In this document: piece after piece, positions 33,824 through 41,500 of the stretch
How the letters are laid out: every line of letters starts with the position of its first letter
Position numbering within the stretch: position 1 is the stretch's first letter
Origin: Methylobacterium tarhaniae
GTDB taxonomy: Bacteria; Pseudomonadota; Alphaproteobacteria; Rhizobiales; Beijerinckiaceae
Direction of reading: 5' to 3'
Assembly (NCBI RefSeq): GCF_001043955.1
Contig: NZ_LABZ01000178.1
Span: 1 to 50,813 of the forward strand
DNA: 50,813 nucleotides
The notes under the pieces: generated by a model
Database searches by the model: none
Told to the model about the DNA's origin: nothing
Seen by the model: the letters and a program-made list of their open reading frames with translations, nothing else
Translations under genes and position numbers: made by a program

Positions 33824-35391
33824 GAGGCTTCCCCGAGGCTCGGCGCCGCGGCGAGCGGCATCCCCCGGGCGGGAGCCGGCTGCAGCGCCAGATCCTCGGC
33901 CATCAGCCGCGCGGTGATGCGGGCGCCCTCGTAGATCACCGGCAGGCCGGAGCCCGGATGGGTGCCGCCGCCGACGAGGTAGAGCCCGGGCCCGAACCGG
34001 TTGTGCGGCCGGAAGTAGAGCATCTGCCCGAGATCGTGGGAGAGGTTGAAGGTCGCGCCCTCGTGCACCGCGAACTCGTCGCGCCATTGGGTCGGGTCGA
34101 CCACGCGCTCGTAGCGGATGCGCGATTCGATGTCGGTGAGACCGAGCTTCTCCAGGCGCTTGAGCACCAGCGCCCGGTAGGACGGGCCGACGCTCGCCCA
34201 GTCGATCCCGGCGCGCAGGTTCGGCACCGGCACCAGCACGTAGAGGCTGGTATGGCCCGGAGGCGCCATGCCGCCGTCGGTGTAGCCGGCATGCTGGACG
34301 TAGATCGAGGGCTGCATCGGCAGCACCCCGTCGGAGACCTCGCGGATGTTGCGGGCGTAATCCTCCGACAGGAGGATCGTGTGGTGGCCGAGGCTCTCCG
34401 GCATCCGTCCCTCGATGCCGAGATAGAGCATGTAGGTCGAGCAGGAGAGGCGGGCCTTCGCGACCTTGGCGTTCCGCCAGCGCGGCCGGCGCGCCTCGGG
34501 CACGATCTCGGGCACCACCTTGGCGAAGTCGCCGTTGATGACGACCGCATCGGCGGCGATCCGCTCGCCCCCGGCCTCGACCCCGACGGCGCGTTGGCCC
34601 TCGAACAGCACCCGGTCGACGGAGGTGCCGAGCTTGATCTCGACGCCGAGGCGGCGGGCGAGCCCGGCCATCGCCTCCGACACCGCGCCGCAGCCGCCCA
34701 CCGGGTGATAGACCCCGTGCTCGTATTCGAGGAAGCTCAGGATGGTGAACAGGCTCGGGCACCGGAACGGCGACATCCCGAGGTATTTCGTCTGGAACGA
34801 GAAGGCGAGGCGGACCCGCGGATCCTTGAAGTAGCGCTTCAGATCGCGGTCGACGGTGGCGTGCGGACGCAGGAGCGGCAGGGCCGCCAGCATCGCCGGG
34901 GAGACGAAGCTGCGGATCGAGTCGCAGGCCTGCTGCAGCACCGGAATGAAGGCCGCGAGCTTGCGGCGGTTGTCGTCGAGGAAGCGGCGGACGTTTTTCG
35001 CGTCGTCGGGCGCGATGCGGGCGATCTCGGCCTCGAGCCGCGCCACGTCCGGCGTCGCCCGGACCTCGCCGCCGCCCTCGAAGACGAGGTGGTACTGGGG
35101 ATCGAGCCGCTCGAGGGTGAGATGGTCCTCCAGCCGCTCGCCGCAGGATTCGAAGATGTCGGCCAGGATGCGGGGATAGAGGAAGAAGGTCGGCCCGATG
35201 TCGAACTTGTAGCCGCCCGGCGCGGTCACCGTGCGGGTGCGCCCGCCGACGCTCTCCTCCTTCTCGATCACCGTCACCTGCACGCCGTCGCGGGCGAGCA
35301 TCAGCGCCACCGCGAGGCCGCCCGGCCCCGCACCGACCACCACCGCCCGCCGCCCCGACAGGGTGCGGTACCCATCCCGCGGCTGCAACAA
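33820..35391 (-). CDS. crtI: Carotenoid desaturase (CrtI/CrtN family)
   Basis: About 523 residues. The N-terminal FAD motif is VVVGAGPGGLAVALMLARDGVQVTVIE followed by GGRTRT, and the C-terminal family signature is GLYLVGGGTHPGSGLPVIYEGARI. It oxidises a colourless C40 or C30 carotene; in Methylobacterium the C30 (diapophytoene/squalene) route is known, so a CrtN or CrtP role is at least as likely as classical phytoene desaturase. The TTG at 35391 is chosen because AGGAGGT lies six bases upstream; the frame is open to 35466. No crtB-like synthase is in the window. Confidence 0.85.
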   Translation of the reverse strand: MLQPRDGYRTLSGRRAVVVGAGPGGLAVALMLARDGVQVTVIEKEESVGGRTRTVTAPGGYKFDIGPTFFLYPRILADIFESCGERLEDHLTLERLDPQYHLVFEGGGEVRATPDVARLEAEIARIAPDDAKNVRRFLDDNRRKLAAFIPVLQQACDSIRSFVSPAMLAALPLLRPHATVDRDLKRYFKDPRVRLAFSFQTKYLGMSPFRCPSLFTILSFLEYEHGVYHPVGGCGAVSEAMAGLARRLGVEIKLGTSVDRVLFEGQRAVGVEAGGERIAADAVVINGDFAKVVPEIVPEARRPRWRNAKVAKARLSCSTYMLYLGIEGRMPESLGHHTILLSEDYARNIREVSDGVLPMQPSIYVQHAGYTDGGMAPPGHTSLYVLVPVPNLRAGIDWASVGPSYRALVLKRLEKLGLTDIESRIRYERVVDPTQWRDEFAVHEGATFNLSHDLGQMLYFRPHNRFGPGLYLVGGGTHPGSGLPVIYEGARITARLMAEDLALQPAPARGMPLAAAPSLGEAS

Positions 35392-35638
35392 CGCCCCACC
35401 TCCTGCCAGACCCGACGGTGTCCCGTGCGTACGGCCTAGTTGTGGTGCGCGGCGGTGAGCCGGCAATGGCTGCGCATTGTCGCGGTGGGCCGGGATTGGA
35501 TATTTTCCCTGTGGTGTGGCGGGCCGGTTCGCCGTGACGGCGGGCGGCCTCGAGAGGAGCCTCTTGCCGGATGATCGTGCCGGACGATGCAGTACCGGCC
35601 GCGCGGGGAGGGCCCTTCGCTCCCTAAGGGAAGCGAGA

Positions 35639-36439
35639 TCAGGCCTCCGCCAGCCGTCCCCCGCCGAGCCGGTGCAGGGCCACCGCTCCCGCCACCGCGA
35701 CGTTGAGCGAATCGACCCCCGGCGCCATCGGGATCGCCACCCGGCGGGCGCGGGCCATCAGCGCCTCGGGCAGGCCGGGGCCCTCGGTGCCGAGCAGCAG
35801 CAGCGCCCGGGGCAGGGGCGGCAGGGTCGTGATGGCCTCGCCCCGGGGCGAGAGGGCGAGGGGCGTGAGGGCCTGGCGCGTGCAGAGGTCGAGGAGCGCG
35901 TCGCCGGTGGGGAGACGGGCGAAGGGCACGGTCAGGCTCGTGCCGGCCGAGACCCGGATCGCCTTGCGGTAGAGCGGATCGCAGGTCTCCGCATCGAGGA
36001 GCACCGCGTCGGCCCCGAAGGCGGCGGCGTTGCGAAAGATCCCGCCGACATTGTCGTGGTTGGCCAGCCCCACGAGGCCGACGAGCAGGGCCGGGCCCGG
36101 AGGCACCAGGGCGTCCGGCGACGGCTCCGCGCCGCGCAGGCCCAAAGCCAGCACGCCGCGATGGATGGGAAAGCCCGCCACCGCCCCCATCACCGCCCTG
36201 GAGGCGAGGTAGACCGGCGCGTCGAGGCCGGCCAGAGCCGGCGCCAGCCCGGGCAGGCGCTCGGGCGAGAGCAGCACCGACTCGACCCGGAACCGGGCGC
36301 GGCCCGAGAGCAGCACCCGCAGCACCACCTCGCCCTCGGCGATGAAGCGCCCCTCGCGGCCGACGAGGTCGCGCTCGCGCATCCGCGTATAGGCATCGAG
36401 GCGCGGGTCGCCGGGATCGTCGATCGGGATGGGGGTCAT
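35639..36439 (-). CDS. SpoU/TrmH-family RNA 2'-O-methyltransferase
   Basis: 266 residues. It has the three knot motifs of SpoU methyltransferases: GLANHDNVGGIFRNAAAFGADAVLLD, then LLLGTEGPGLPEALMARA, then VAIPMAPGVDSLNVAVAGAVALH. The N-terminal 90 residues form an RNA-binding L30-like domain. It uses S-adenosylmethionine to methylate ribose in tRNA or rRNA; which RNA is not clear. ATG at 36439 begins the conserved part. It follows the MaoC gene on the same strand across a 66-bp gap filled by a 16-bp tandem repeat. Confidence 0.85.
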   Translation of the reverse strand: MTPIPIDDPGDPRLDAYTRMRERDLVGREGRFIAEGEVVLRVLLSGRARFRVESVLLSPERLPGLAPALAGLDAPVYLASRAVMGAVAGFPIHRGVLALGLRGAEPSPDALVPPGPALLVGLVGLANHDNVGGIFRNAAAFGADAVLLDAETCDPLYRKAIRVSAGTSLTVPFARLPTGDALLDLCTRQALTPLALSPRGEAITTLPPLPRALLLLGTEGPGLPEALMARARRVAIPMAPGVDSLNVAVAGAVALHRLGGGRLAEA

Positions 36440-36445
36440 CTCGGG

Positions 36446-36509
36446 CCCGGGATACCCTCGACCCGAGATCCCCTCAACCCGGAATTCCCTCACCCCAGGA
36501 TTCCCTCAG
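36446..36509. repeat. 16-bp tandem repeat, four degenerate units
   Basis: Four consecutive 16-bp units start at 36446, 36462, 36478 and 36494; core CCCGRRATNCCCTCRN with one to four differences. The last unit contains the MaoC stop codon, and the array ends seven bases from the start of the methyltransferase gene, so it fills the entire gap between the two. Confidence 0.8.
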
Positions 36510-36967
36510 CCCTTGCGGGCGGCGAGGGGATCGGATTCGGCCTTCGTCGGCACCTTCACCAGGGCCTCGCCGTCGAGCACCGTCTCGCCGTTGACGGAGC
36601 AGGTGCAGGTGAGGCGGGCGCGGCGGCGCTCCGGCACCAGCTCCGCCACCTCGACGGTGACGTCCACCGTGTCGCCGATGCGGACGGGGGCGCGGAAGTT
36701 GAGGCTCTGGCTGATATAGACCGCGCCCGGGCCGGGCAGGCGGGTGCCGAGCACCGCCGAGATCAGCCCGGCGGTGTAGAGGCCGTGGGCGATGCGGGTG
36801 CCGAACGGCGTGCGGGCGGCGAAGTGCTCCGAGAGGTGGATCGGGTTGCGGTCGCCGGTGATCTCCGCGAAGCCGACCACGTCGGAGGCCGCGATGGTCT
36901 TCGACAGCGTCTCGGACAGGCCGACGCTCAGGTCCTCGAAGTACAGCACGCGCAGTTCGGGCATCAT
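36506..36967 (-). CDS. MaoC-like (R)-specific enoyl-CoA hydratase
   Basis: 153 residues, a single hot-dog domain. Catalytic Asp39 and His44 lie in FAEITGDRNPIHLSEHFA and the hydratase-2 motif continues with TPFGTRIAHGLYTAGL. It hydrates trans-2-enoyl-CoA to (R)-3-hydroxyacyl-CoA or the reverse. In methylotrophs an enzyme of this family (CroR) works in the ethylmalonyl-CoA pathway, and PhaJ feeds polyhydroxyalkanoate synthesis; either role is possible. The first of two adjacent ATGs is taken. Upstream gene of a possible pair with the SpoU methyltransferase. Confidence 0.85.
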   Translation of the reverse strand: MMPELRVLYFEDLSVGLSETLSKTIAASDVVGFAEITGDRNPIHLSEHFAARTPFGTRIAHGLYTAGLISAVLGTRLPGPGAVYISQSLNFRAPVRIGDTVDVTVEVAELVPERRRARLTCTCSVNGETVLDGEALVKVPTKAESDPLAARKG

Positions 36968-37398
36968 CGGCGTCGCTCCCGCTCCATTGGGTGCCGCGGC
37001 CGCAGGGGACGGCCGGGCGCTCGCGGCTCGGCGCCCCGGCCGGGATCATCGGGGTCGCACGGGACGGGGGCGGAAATCCAGTGGCGAAAGGTCGGAGGCG
37101 GCGGACCGGCAGCGGGCCGCCGCGGGGGCGGGGGCCCCATCGGTCTTTCGCATCCCGCTTCTCCCGGCACTTGCCCTAACGAAACAAGGTCGTTCCCTGA
37201 ACTTCGGAATCTCGGCTGCGTCGTGCTTCATTGCGTCAATGAAAAGACATTCCGTCGTCCCGGTCGATCAAGCATCGCCGCGACTTGATGCGCCGGAGGT
37301 CGCCCCCCGATTGCGAAGCGGAAGGCGATTAATCGAATCTTAGCGATAATAGGCGACAAGGGCCGCCTTCTCACCGATCGAGACCGGCGGTCCTTGCC

Positions 37399-39069
37399 AT
37401 GCGCCTATCCCTGAAGAGCGGCCTGACCGGCCTGTTCGGGATCCTCCTCCTGCTGACCCTGGCCCAGGGCGGCGTTTCCCTGTGGAAGCTCGACGCGATC
37501 GAGACCCGCATCGCCAAGCTCGCCGACGACGCGGTGCCCTCGATCAACGAGGCGCACGCCATCAACGCCCTGGTGATGCGCGCCCGGCTATGGCAGTTCC
37601 GCTTCATCACGGCCGAGGACGAGGCCGAGAAGTCGCTCTCGGCGAAGAACTTCGCCGAGATGGACGGCGCGCTCGACGGGCGGATGGCGCATTACCGGAC
37701 GCTGGTCAGCTCCGCCGCCGAGCGGGAGACCTTCGACGAGCTGACGGCGAAGCTCGCCGCGTTCCGGGCCGATTGGGCCCGCCTCAAGGGGCTCCCGAGC
37801 CAGGCCGAGGTCGATGCCTTCTTCCGCGGGCCGATGAACAAGACCTACCGGGCGACGATCGACATCGCGGCCAAGCTCGTCGGCCTCAACGCCGCCGCCG
37901 GCACGGCCGCGGGCGAGGCCGCCCGGGCCGAGCGGGTGGAGGCGACCCGCACCACCGTGGCGATGTTTTCCGTCTCGGTCCTCGTCACCCTCGCGGCGGT
38001 GATGTTCTGCCTGCTGCGCATCGTCCGGCCGCTCGGCCGCATGACCGACGCCATGCGCCGCCTCGCCGAGGGCGACGCCGAGACCGCGATCCCCGGCGCC
38101 GGGCGCCGGGACGAGCTCGGCGCCATGGCGGGGGCGCTCGCGGTGTTCCGCGACAACATGATCCGCACCCGCCGCCTGGAGGAGGAGACCGCGCTCGCGC
38201 GGGCCGGGGCCGAGGCCCAGCGCCGGCAGGCGACGCGCGAGATGGCGGACGCCTTCGAGCGGGCGGTCGGCGGCATCGTCGGCGCCGTCACCGCCGCCGC
38301 CACCGAGCTGCAGGCCACCGCCCAGACCATGACCGCCACCGCGCAGGAGACCGCCGGCCAGTCGAGTGGCGTCGCCGCGGCGGCGGCGCAAGCCGCCGCG
38401 AATGTCGGCACCGTGGCGGCGGCCACCGAGGAGCTCGGCGCCTCGGTCCAGGAGATCGGCCGCCAGGTCGACGGCTCGGCGCGGCTCGCCGGCGCCGCCG
38501 TCCGCGAGGCCGGCGAGAGCGCGACCCAGGTCCGGGCGCTGACCGAGGCGACGGCGCGGATCGGCGACGTGGTCGGGCTGATCTCGTCGATCGCCGCCCA
38601 GACCAACCTCTTGGCGCTCAACGCCACGATCGAGGCGGCCCGGGCCGGGGCGGCGGGTCGCGGCTTCGCGGTCGTCGCCGCCGAGGTCAAGGAACTGGCC
38701 GGCCAGACCGCCAAGGCTACCGAGGAGATCACCGGCCAGATCGCGGCGATCCAGGCCTCGACCGGCCAGGCGGTCGGCGCGATCGGCGCGATCACGGCCC
38801 GGATCGAGGAGATCTCCGGCGTCGCCACCTCGATCGCGGCGGCGGTGGAGGAGCAGGGTGCGGCGACCCAGGAGATCGTCCGCAACGTCTCGCAGGCGGC
38901 TCACGGCACCGGCGAGGTGACGACGACCATCGCCGGCGTCGCCCGGGCGGCGGACGAGACCGGTGCGGCGGCGAGCCAGGTGCTGGGCGCCGCGAGCGAG
39001 CTGTCGCGCCAGTCCGAGCACCTCTCGGCGGAGGTGGCGCGCTTCCTCGATACGGTGCGGGCGGCGTGA
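37399..39069 (+). CDS. Methyl-accepting chemotaxis protein
   Basis: 556 residues. First membrane helix at about 8-28 (GLTGLFGILLLLTLAQGG), a periplasmic four-helix sensor region to about 185, second helix (VAMFSVSVLVTLAAVMFCLL) near 190-212, a HAMP linker (RPLGRMTDAMRRLAEGDAETAIPG), then a cytoplasmic coiled-coil with the conserved hairpin tip ISSIAAQTNLLALNATIEAARAG. Senses a ligand through the periplasm and controls CheA. No che genes are adjacent. No C-terminal NWETF-type tether for CheR/CheB is present. A hairpin follows the stop. Confidence 0.92.
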   Translation: MRLSLKSGLTGLFGILLLLTLAQGGVSLWKLDAIETRIAKLADDAVPSINEAHAINALVMRARLWQFRFITAEDEAEKSLSAKNFAEMDGALDGRMAHYRTLVSSAAERETFDELTAKLAAFRADWARLKGLPSQAEVDAFFRGPMNKTYRATIDIAAKLVGLNAAAGTAAGEAARAERVEATRTTVAMFSVSVLVTLAAVMFCLLRIVRPLGRMTDAMRRLAEGDAETAIPGAGRRDELGAMAGALAVFRDNMIRTRRLEEETALARAGAEAQRRQATREMADAFERAVGGIVGAVTAAATELQATAQTMTATAQETAGQSSGVAAAAAQAAANVGTVAAATEELGASVQEIGRQVDGSARLAGAAVREAGESATQVRALTEATARIGDVVGLISSIAAQTNLLALNATIEAARAGAAGRGFAVVAAEVKELAGQTAKATEEITGQIAAIQASTGQAVGAIGAITARIEEISGVATSIAAAVEEQGAATQEIVRNVSQAAHGTGEVTTTIAGVARAADETGAAASQVLGAASELSRQSEHLSAEVARFLDTVRAA

Positions 39070-39072
39070 GCG

Positions 39073-39106
39073 TCATCCGCCGAAGCGGCCACGCTCCGGC
39101 GGATGA
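39073..39106. terminator. Hairpin between convergent chemoreceptor and phosphotransferase remnant
   Basis: TCATCCGCCG (39073-39082) pairs perfectly with CGGCGGATGA (39097-39106) around a 14-base loop. It begins three bases after the chemoreceptor stop. No T-run on the plus strand, so it may act with Rho or as an mRNA 3' end. Confidence 0.5.
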
Positions 39107-39390
39107 GACTTGGTGCACCTCACAAAATTCCCGCTGCGCTGATCGTGCAACCGGCGCAGCGTCGCGCGCTCGGAGACGAACTGGCCGGCATCGAGGTGCG
39201 GGAACAGCTTCAGGACGGCGCGGCCGTCCAGGTCGACGACGAGATTCGTCCCGGTGCGGAAGGGAATCGGCTCGCCCGCCGGAACGTTCGCCGCCCGCGC
39301 GATATCGCGGACGACAGGACGCCAGAGATCGGGCGTCGCGCGCCACCGCGCGAAGGCCTGACTGTCGGCGATGAAGGGACGGTCGCTCAT
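39073..39390 (-). pseudogene. Truncated aminoglycoside-phosphotransferase-like gene
   Basis: 105 codons. Residues 1-80 (FIADSQAFARWRATPDLWRPV, then GTNLVVDLDGRAVLKLFP) match the N-terminal lobe of the APH/ChoK kinase superfamily as seen in small-molecule phosphotransferases, including the conserved lysine in AVLKLF. The match fails after ERATLRRLHDQ: the whole C-terminal lobe with HGD and DFG-like motifs is missing and the remaining 25 codons are unrelated. So this is a 3'-deleted remnant beside the chemoreceptor. Confidence 0.65.
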
Positions 39391-39490
39391 TCTCGCGCCG
39401 AACTCGTTCTCGCCCCGAAGCCGTGGTGCCCCGCTCTCAGCCGGCTTGCGATGGCAGGCCAACGCGTCGCCCGCTGAGGGTATCGGTGTG

Positions 39491-39539
39491 TCGCGGATGG
39501 TTGTCGCAAAACCGGCAACCACTCTCGCGAAATCTGCTG
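39491..39539 (+). repeat. Dispersed repeat, partial copy C
   Basis: 49 bp matching the right half of copy A, including TTGTCGCAAAACCGGC and the end GCGAAATCTGCT, in the same orientation as A. The left half and left inverted end are missing. It lies between the truncated phosphotransferase and the CDF-like gene. Confidence 0.75.
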
Positions 39540-39633
39540 ATCCGAGGGCGGTACCCCACCCGCGCCGGCCCTCTGGCCCGACGCTTCCGATCGGGGCATA
39601 GACGCCGGGCTCGTCCTGCCGCGAGGTCCGCCC

Positions 39634-40236
39634 GTGACCGTCTCCGACACCGATCCTGCCCTGCGCGACACCGTGGGCTGCGTCGCCCTGCTCAATCTCG
39701 GCTATTTCGGGGTCGAGGCGGCGGTGGCGGTGGCGATCGGCTCCGTCGCCCTGGTGGCCGACAGCGTCGATTTCCTGGAGGATGCGGCCCTCAACCTCCT
39801 GATCGTCGCCGGCCTCGGCTGGCGGCCCGCCGCCCGGGCGCGGCTCGGCACGGTGATGGCCGGCATCCTGCTGCTGCCGGGGCTCGCGGCGCTCTGGACC
39901 GCCTGGCAGAAGATCGGCGCCTTCGCGGCCCCGGCGCCGGTGCCGCTGACCCTGACGGGCCTCGGCGCGCTCGCCGTCAACCTCGCCTGCGCCATGATGC
40001 TGGCCCGCCACCGCGAGGGGCGCGGCAGCCTGACCCGGGCGGCCTTCCTGTCGGCCCGCAACGACGCGGTCGCCAACGTCGCCATCGTGGCGGCCGGGCT
40101 CGTCACAGCCGCGACCGTGTCGCCCTGGCCCGACCTGGTGGTCGGGCTCGGCATCGCGGCGATGAACGCCGACGCGGCGCGCGACATCTGGCAGGCCGCC
40201 GCCGCCGAACGCCGGGCCGCCCGGGACGCTGCCTGA
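39634..40236 (+). CDS. CDF-like cation transporter, membrane part only
   Basis: 200 residues with six likely membrane helices. Two metal-site segments typical of cation diffusion facilitators are seen: ALVADSVDFLEDA near residues 40-51 (helix II) and FLSARNDAVANVAIV near 140-155 (helix V). The usual cytoplasmic C-terminal metal-binding domain is absent, so this is the short membrane-only form. The metal cannot be deduced. It converges with the NsrR-like gene, leaving 1 bp between the stop codons. Confidence 0.8.
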   Translation: MTVSDTDPALRDTVGCVALLNLGYFGVEAAVAVAIGSVALVADSVDFLEDAALNLLIVAGLGWRPAARARLGTVMAGILLLPGLAALWTAWQKIGAFAAPAPVPLTLTGLGALAVNLACAMMLARHREGRGSLTRAAFLSARNDAVANVAIVAAGLVTAATVSPWPDLVVGLGIAAMNADAARDIWQAAAAERRAARDAA

Positions 40237-40237
40237 C

Positions 40238-40744
40238 TCAAGAGGCCGACCCCGACGGTTCCTGCGCGCCCGGATCCGTCTCGCGCCCGATCAGCTCCCG
40301 CAGGGCGGCCCCGGTCGGGCCGGCGAGCACGTCGGCGAGGGTGAAGCGGTCGAGCTCGCGCACGAAGCTCCGCTCGGCCGCGTCGAGGGCGTGCTTCAGC
40401 AGGCACCGGCCGGCGAGCGGGCAGGGGCCGCGGGCGCATTCGACGAGGCAGCCGAGCCCCTCAAGTTCCGCCACCACGGCGCCGAGCCGCACCTCCGCCG
40501 GCGGGCGGGCCAGGCGCACGCCGCCGGCGCGGCCCTGCCGCGCCTCGATGTAGCCGGCGCCCGTGAGCCCGCGCGCCACCTTCTGGAGATGGTGCAGCGA
40601 CACCCCGAAGGCGCGGGCGACCGCCGGCGTCGTCGTCCAGGCGCCGGGCTCCACCGCCCCGAGATAGAGCAGCAGGCGCAGCGACAGGTCGGTGTGGAGC
40701 GAGAGCCGCAGGGCGCTGTCCTTCTCTCCGCGACGCGCCGTCAC
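40238..40744 (-). CDS. Rrf2-family regulator, NsrR-like
   Basis: 168 residues. An N-terminal winged helix (LSLHTDLSLRLLLYLGA, VARAFGVSLHHLQKVARGLTGAGYIEARQGRAGGVRLA) is followed by the cluster-binding loop with Cys99, Cys103, Cys108 and Cys114; the ARGPCPLAGRCLLKHAL pattern is like that of NsrR, the iron-sulfur nitric oxide sensor. The GTG at 40744 has GGGAG about seven bases upstream; the open frame extends to 40825 without support. Targets are not evident: no hmp, nor or nitrite reductase gene is near. Confidence 0.83.
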   Translation of the reverse strand: MTARRGEKDSALRLSLHTDLSLRLLLYLGAVEPGAWTTTPAVARAFGVSLHHLQKVARGLTGAGYIEARQGRAGGVRLARPPAEVRLGAVVAELEGLGCLVECARGPCPLAGRCLLKHALDAAERSFVRELDRFTLADVLAGPTGAALRELIGRETDPGAQEPSGSAS

Positions 40745-41095
40745 GGCACGCTCCCGGGCCGAGCCGCGGCGCTCCCGGCGCACCAGCCTACAGCATGGTG
40801 GGTCGTGCGAGAAAGACATGCGCACGGTTGCATCGCCGCCGAACGGACGCGACCGGGGCGAATCGCCGGGCCTGGTGGCGCAGCGACGCCGCGAGCGCCA
40901 ATAGACGCCGCCGCAATCTGGTAAATCTTATACTTGTTTGTGCCGATAGGGAAATTCGCAATCGATAAACATTTGCGAGAGCGGCAATGGCCATTGCATC
41001 CTAGTGAACCATCACGGCGGCCCCGATCGGCAGGGCTGATCGGTGGGTTCCGGGGCATCCGGTCCGGTGGCCTTCTCACACCATTGGGGCAACCC
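40745..41095. other. Divergent intergenic region with AT-rich patch and a perfect palindrome
   Basis: 351 bases between the NsrR-like gene and the DUF6894 gene. Bases 40917-40980 are AT-rich (TAAATCTTATACTTGTTTG), standing out from the GC-rich surroundings, and GCAATGGCCATTGC (40984-40997) is a perfect 14-bp palindrome that could be an operator. No convincing gene. Confidence 0.5.
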
Positions 41096-41332
41096 GTGCC
41101 GCACTACTTCTTCGACATCAACGACCACGACCTGTCGCACCGCGACGAGGAAGGCAGCGAGTGGCCGAACCGCGACGCCGCCCGGGCGCATGCCATGCGG
41201 ATCCTGGCCGACATCGCCCGCGACGAGGCCCGCCGCCAGGACCGGCTTCACCTGTTCGTGACCATCCGCGACCAACACCGGACCGTCCTCGCCATCGCGT
41301 CCCTGGCCGTCGCCTGCACTTGGCTAGATTAG
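41096..41332 (+). CDS. DUF6894 family small protein
   Basis: 78 residues starting PHYFFDINDHDLSHRDEEGSE, the conserved opening of DUF6894 proteins, which are abundant in Methylobacterium and related genera and usually begin with 'xYFFD'. The middle RDAARAHAMRILADIARDEA helix and FVTIRD segment also fit. The GTG at 41096 is used since homology starts at once; the open frame upstream is non-coding. Function unknown. Confidence 0.8.
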   Translation: MPHYFFDINDHDLSHRDEEGSEWPNRDAARAHAMRILADIARDEARRQDRLHLFVTIRDQHRTVLAIASLAVACTWLD

Positions 41333-41500
41333 CTGGCTGGCTTAGCCCCGCCGGCCGGACCGGACTCCGCGGCCGGGCTCCGGCCGCGTCCCGCCCGATC
41401 GATCGGGGCCGAGGATGCGGCGCATACCGTCGCGCCCCGAAACCGCCCTCCCGACGAACCGTTACCCCCGCGCTTTAACCTGTGTTGGCAGCGAGGCGAC

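Noticed and set aside
36446..36509. CRISPR-like array
   Set aside because: Four 16-bp units are directly adjacent with no spacers, and no cas genes are present; a simple tandem repeat. I saw no CRISPR array anywhere in the window.
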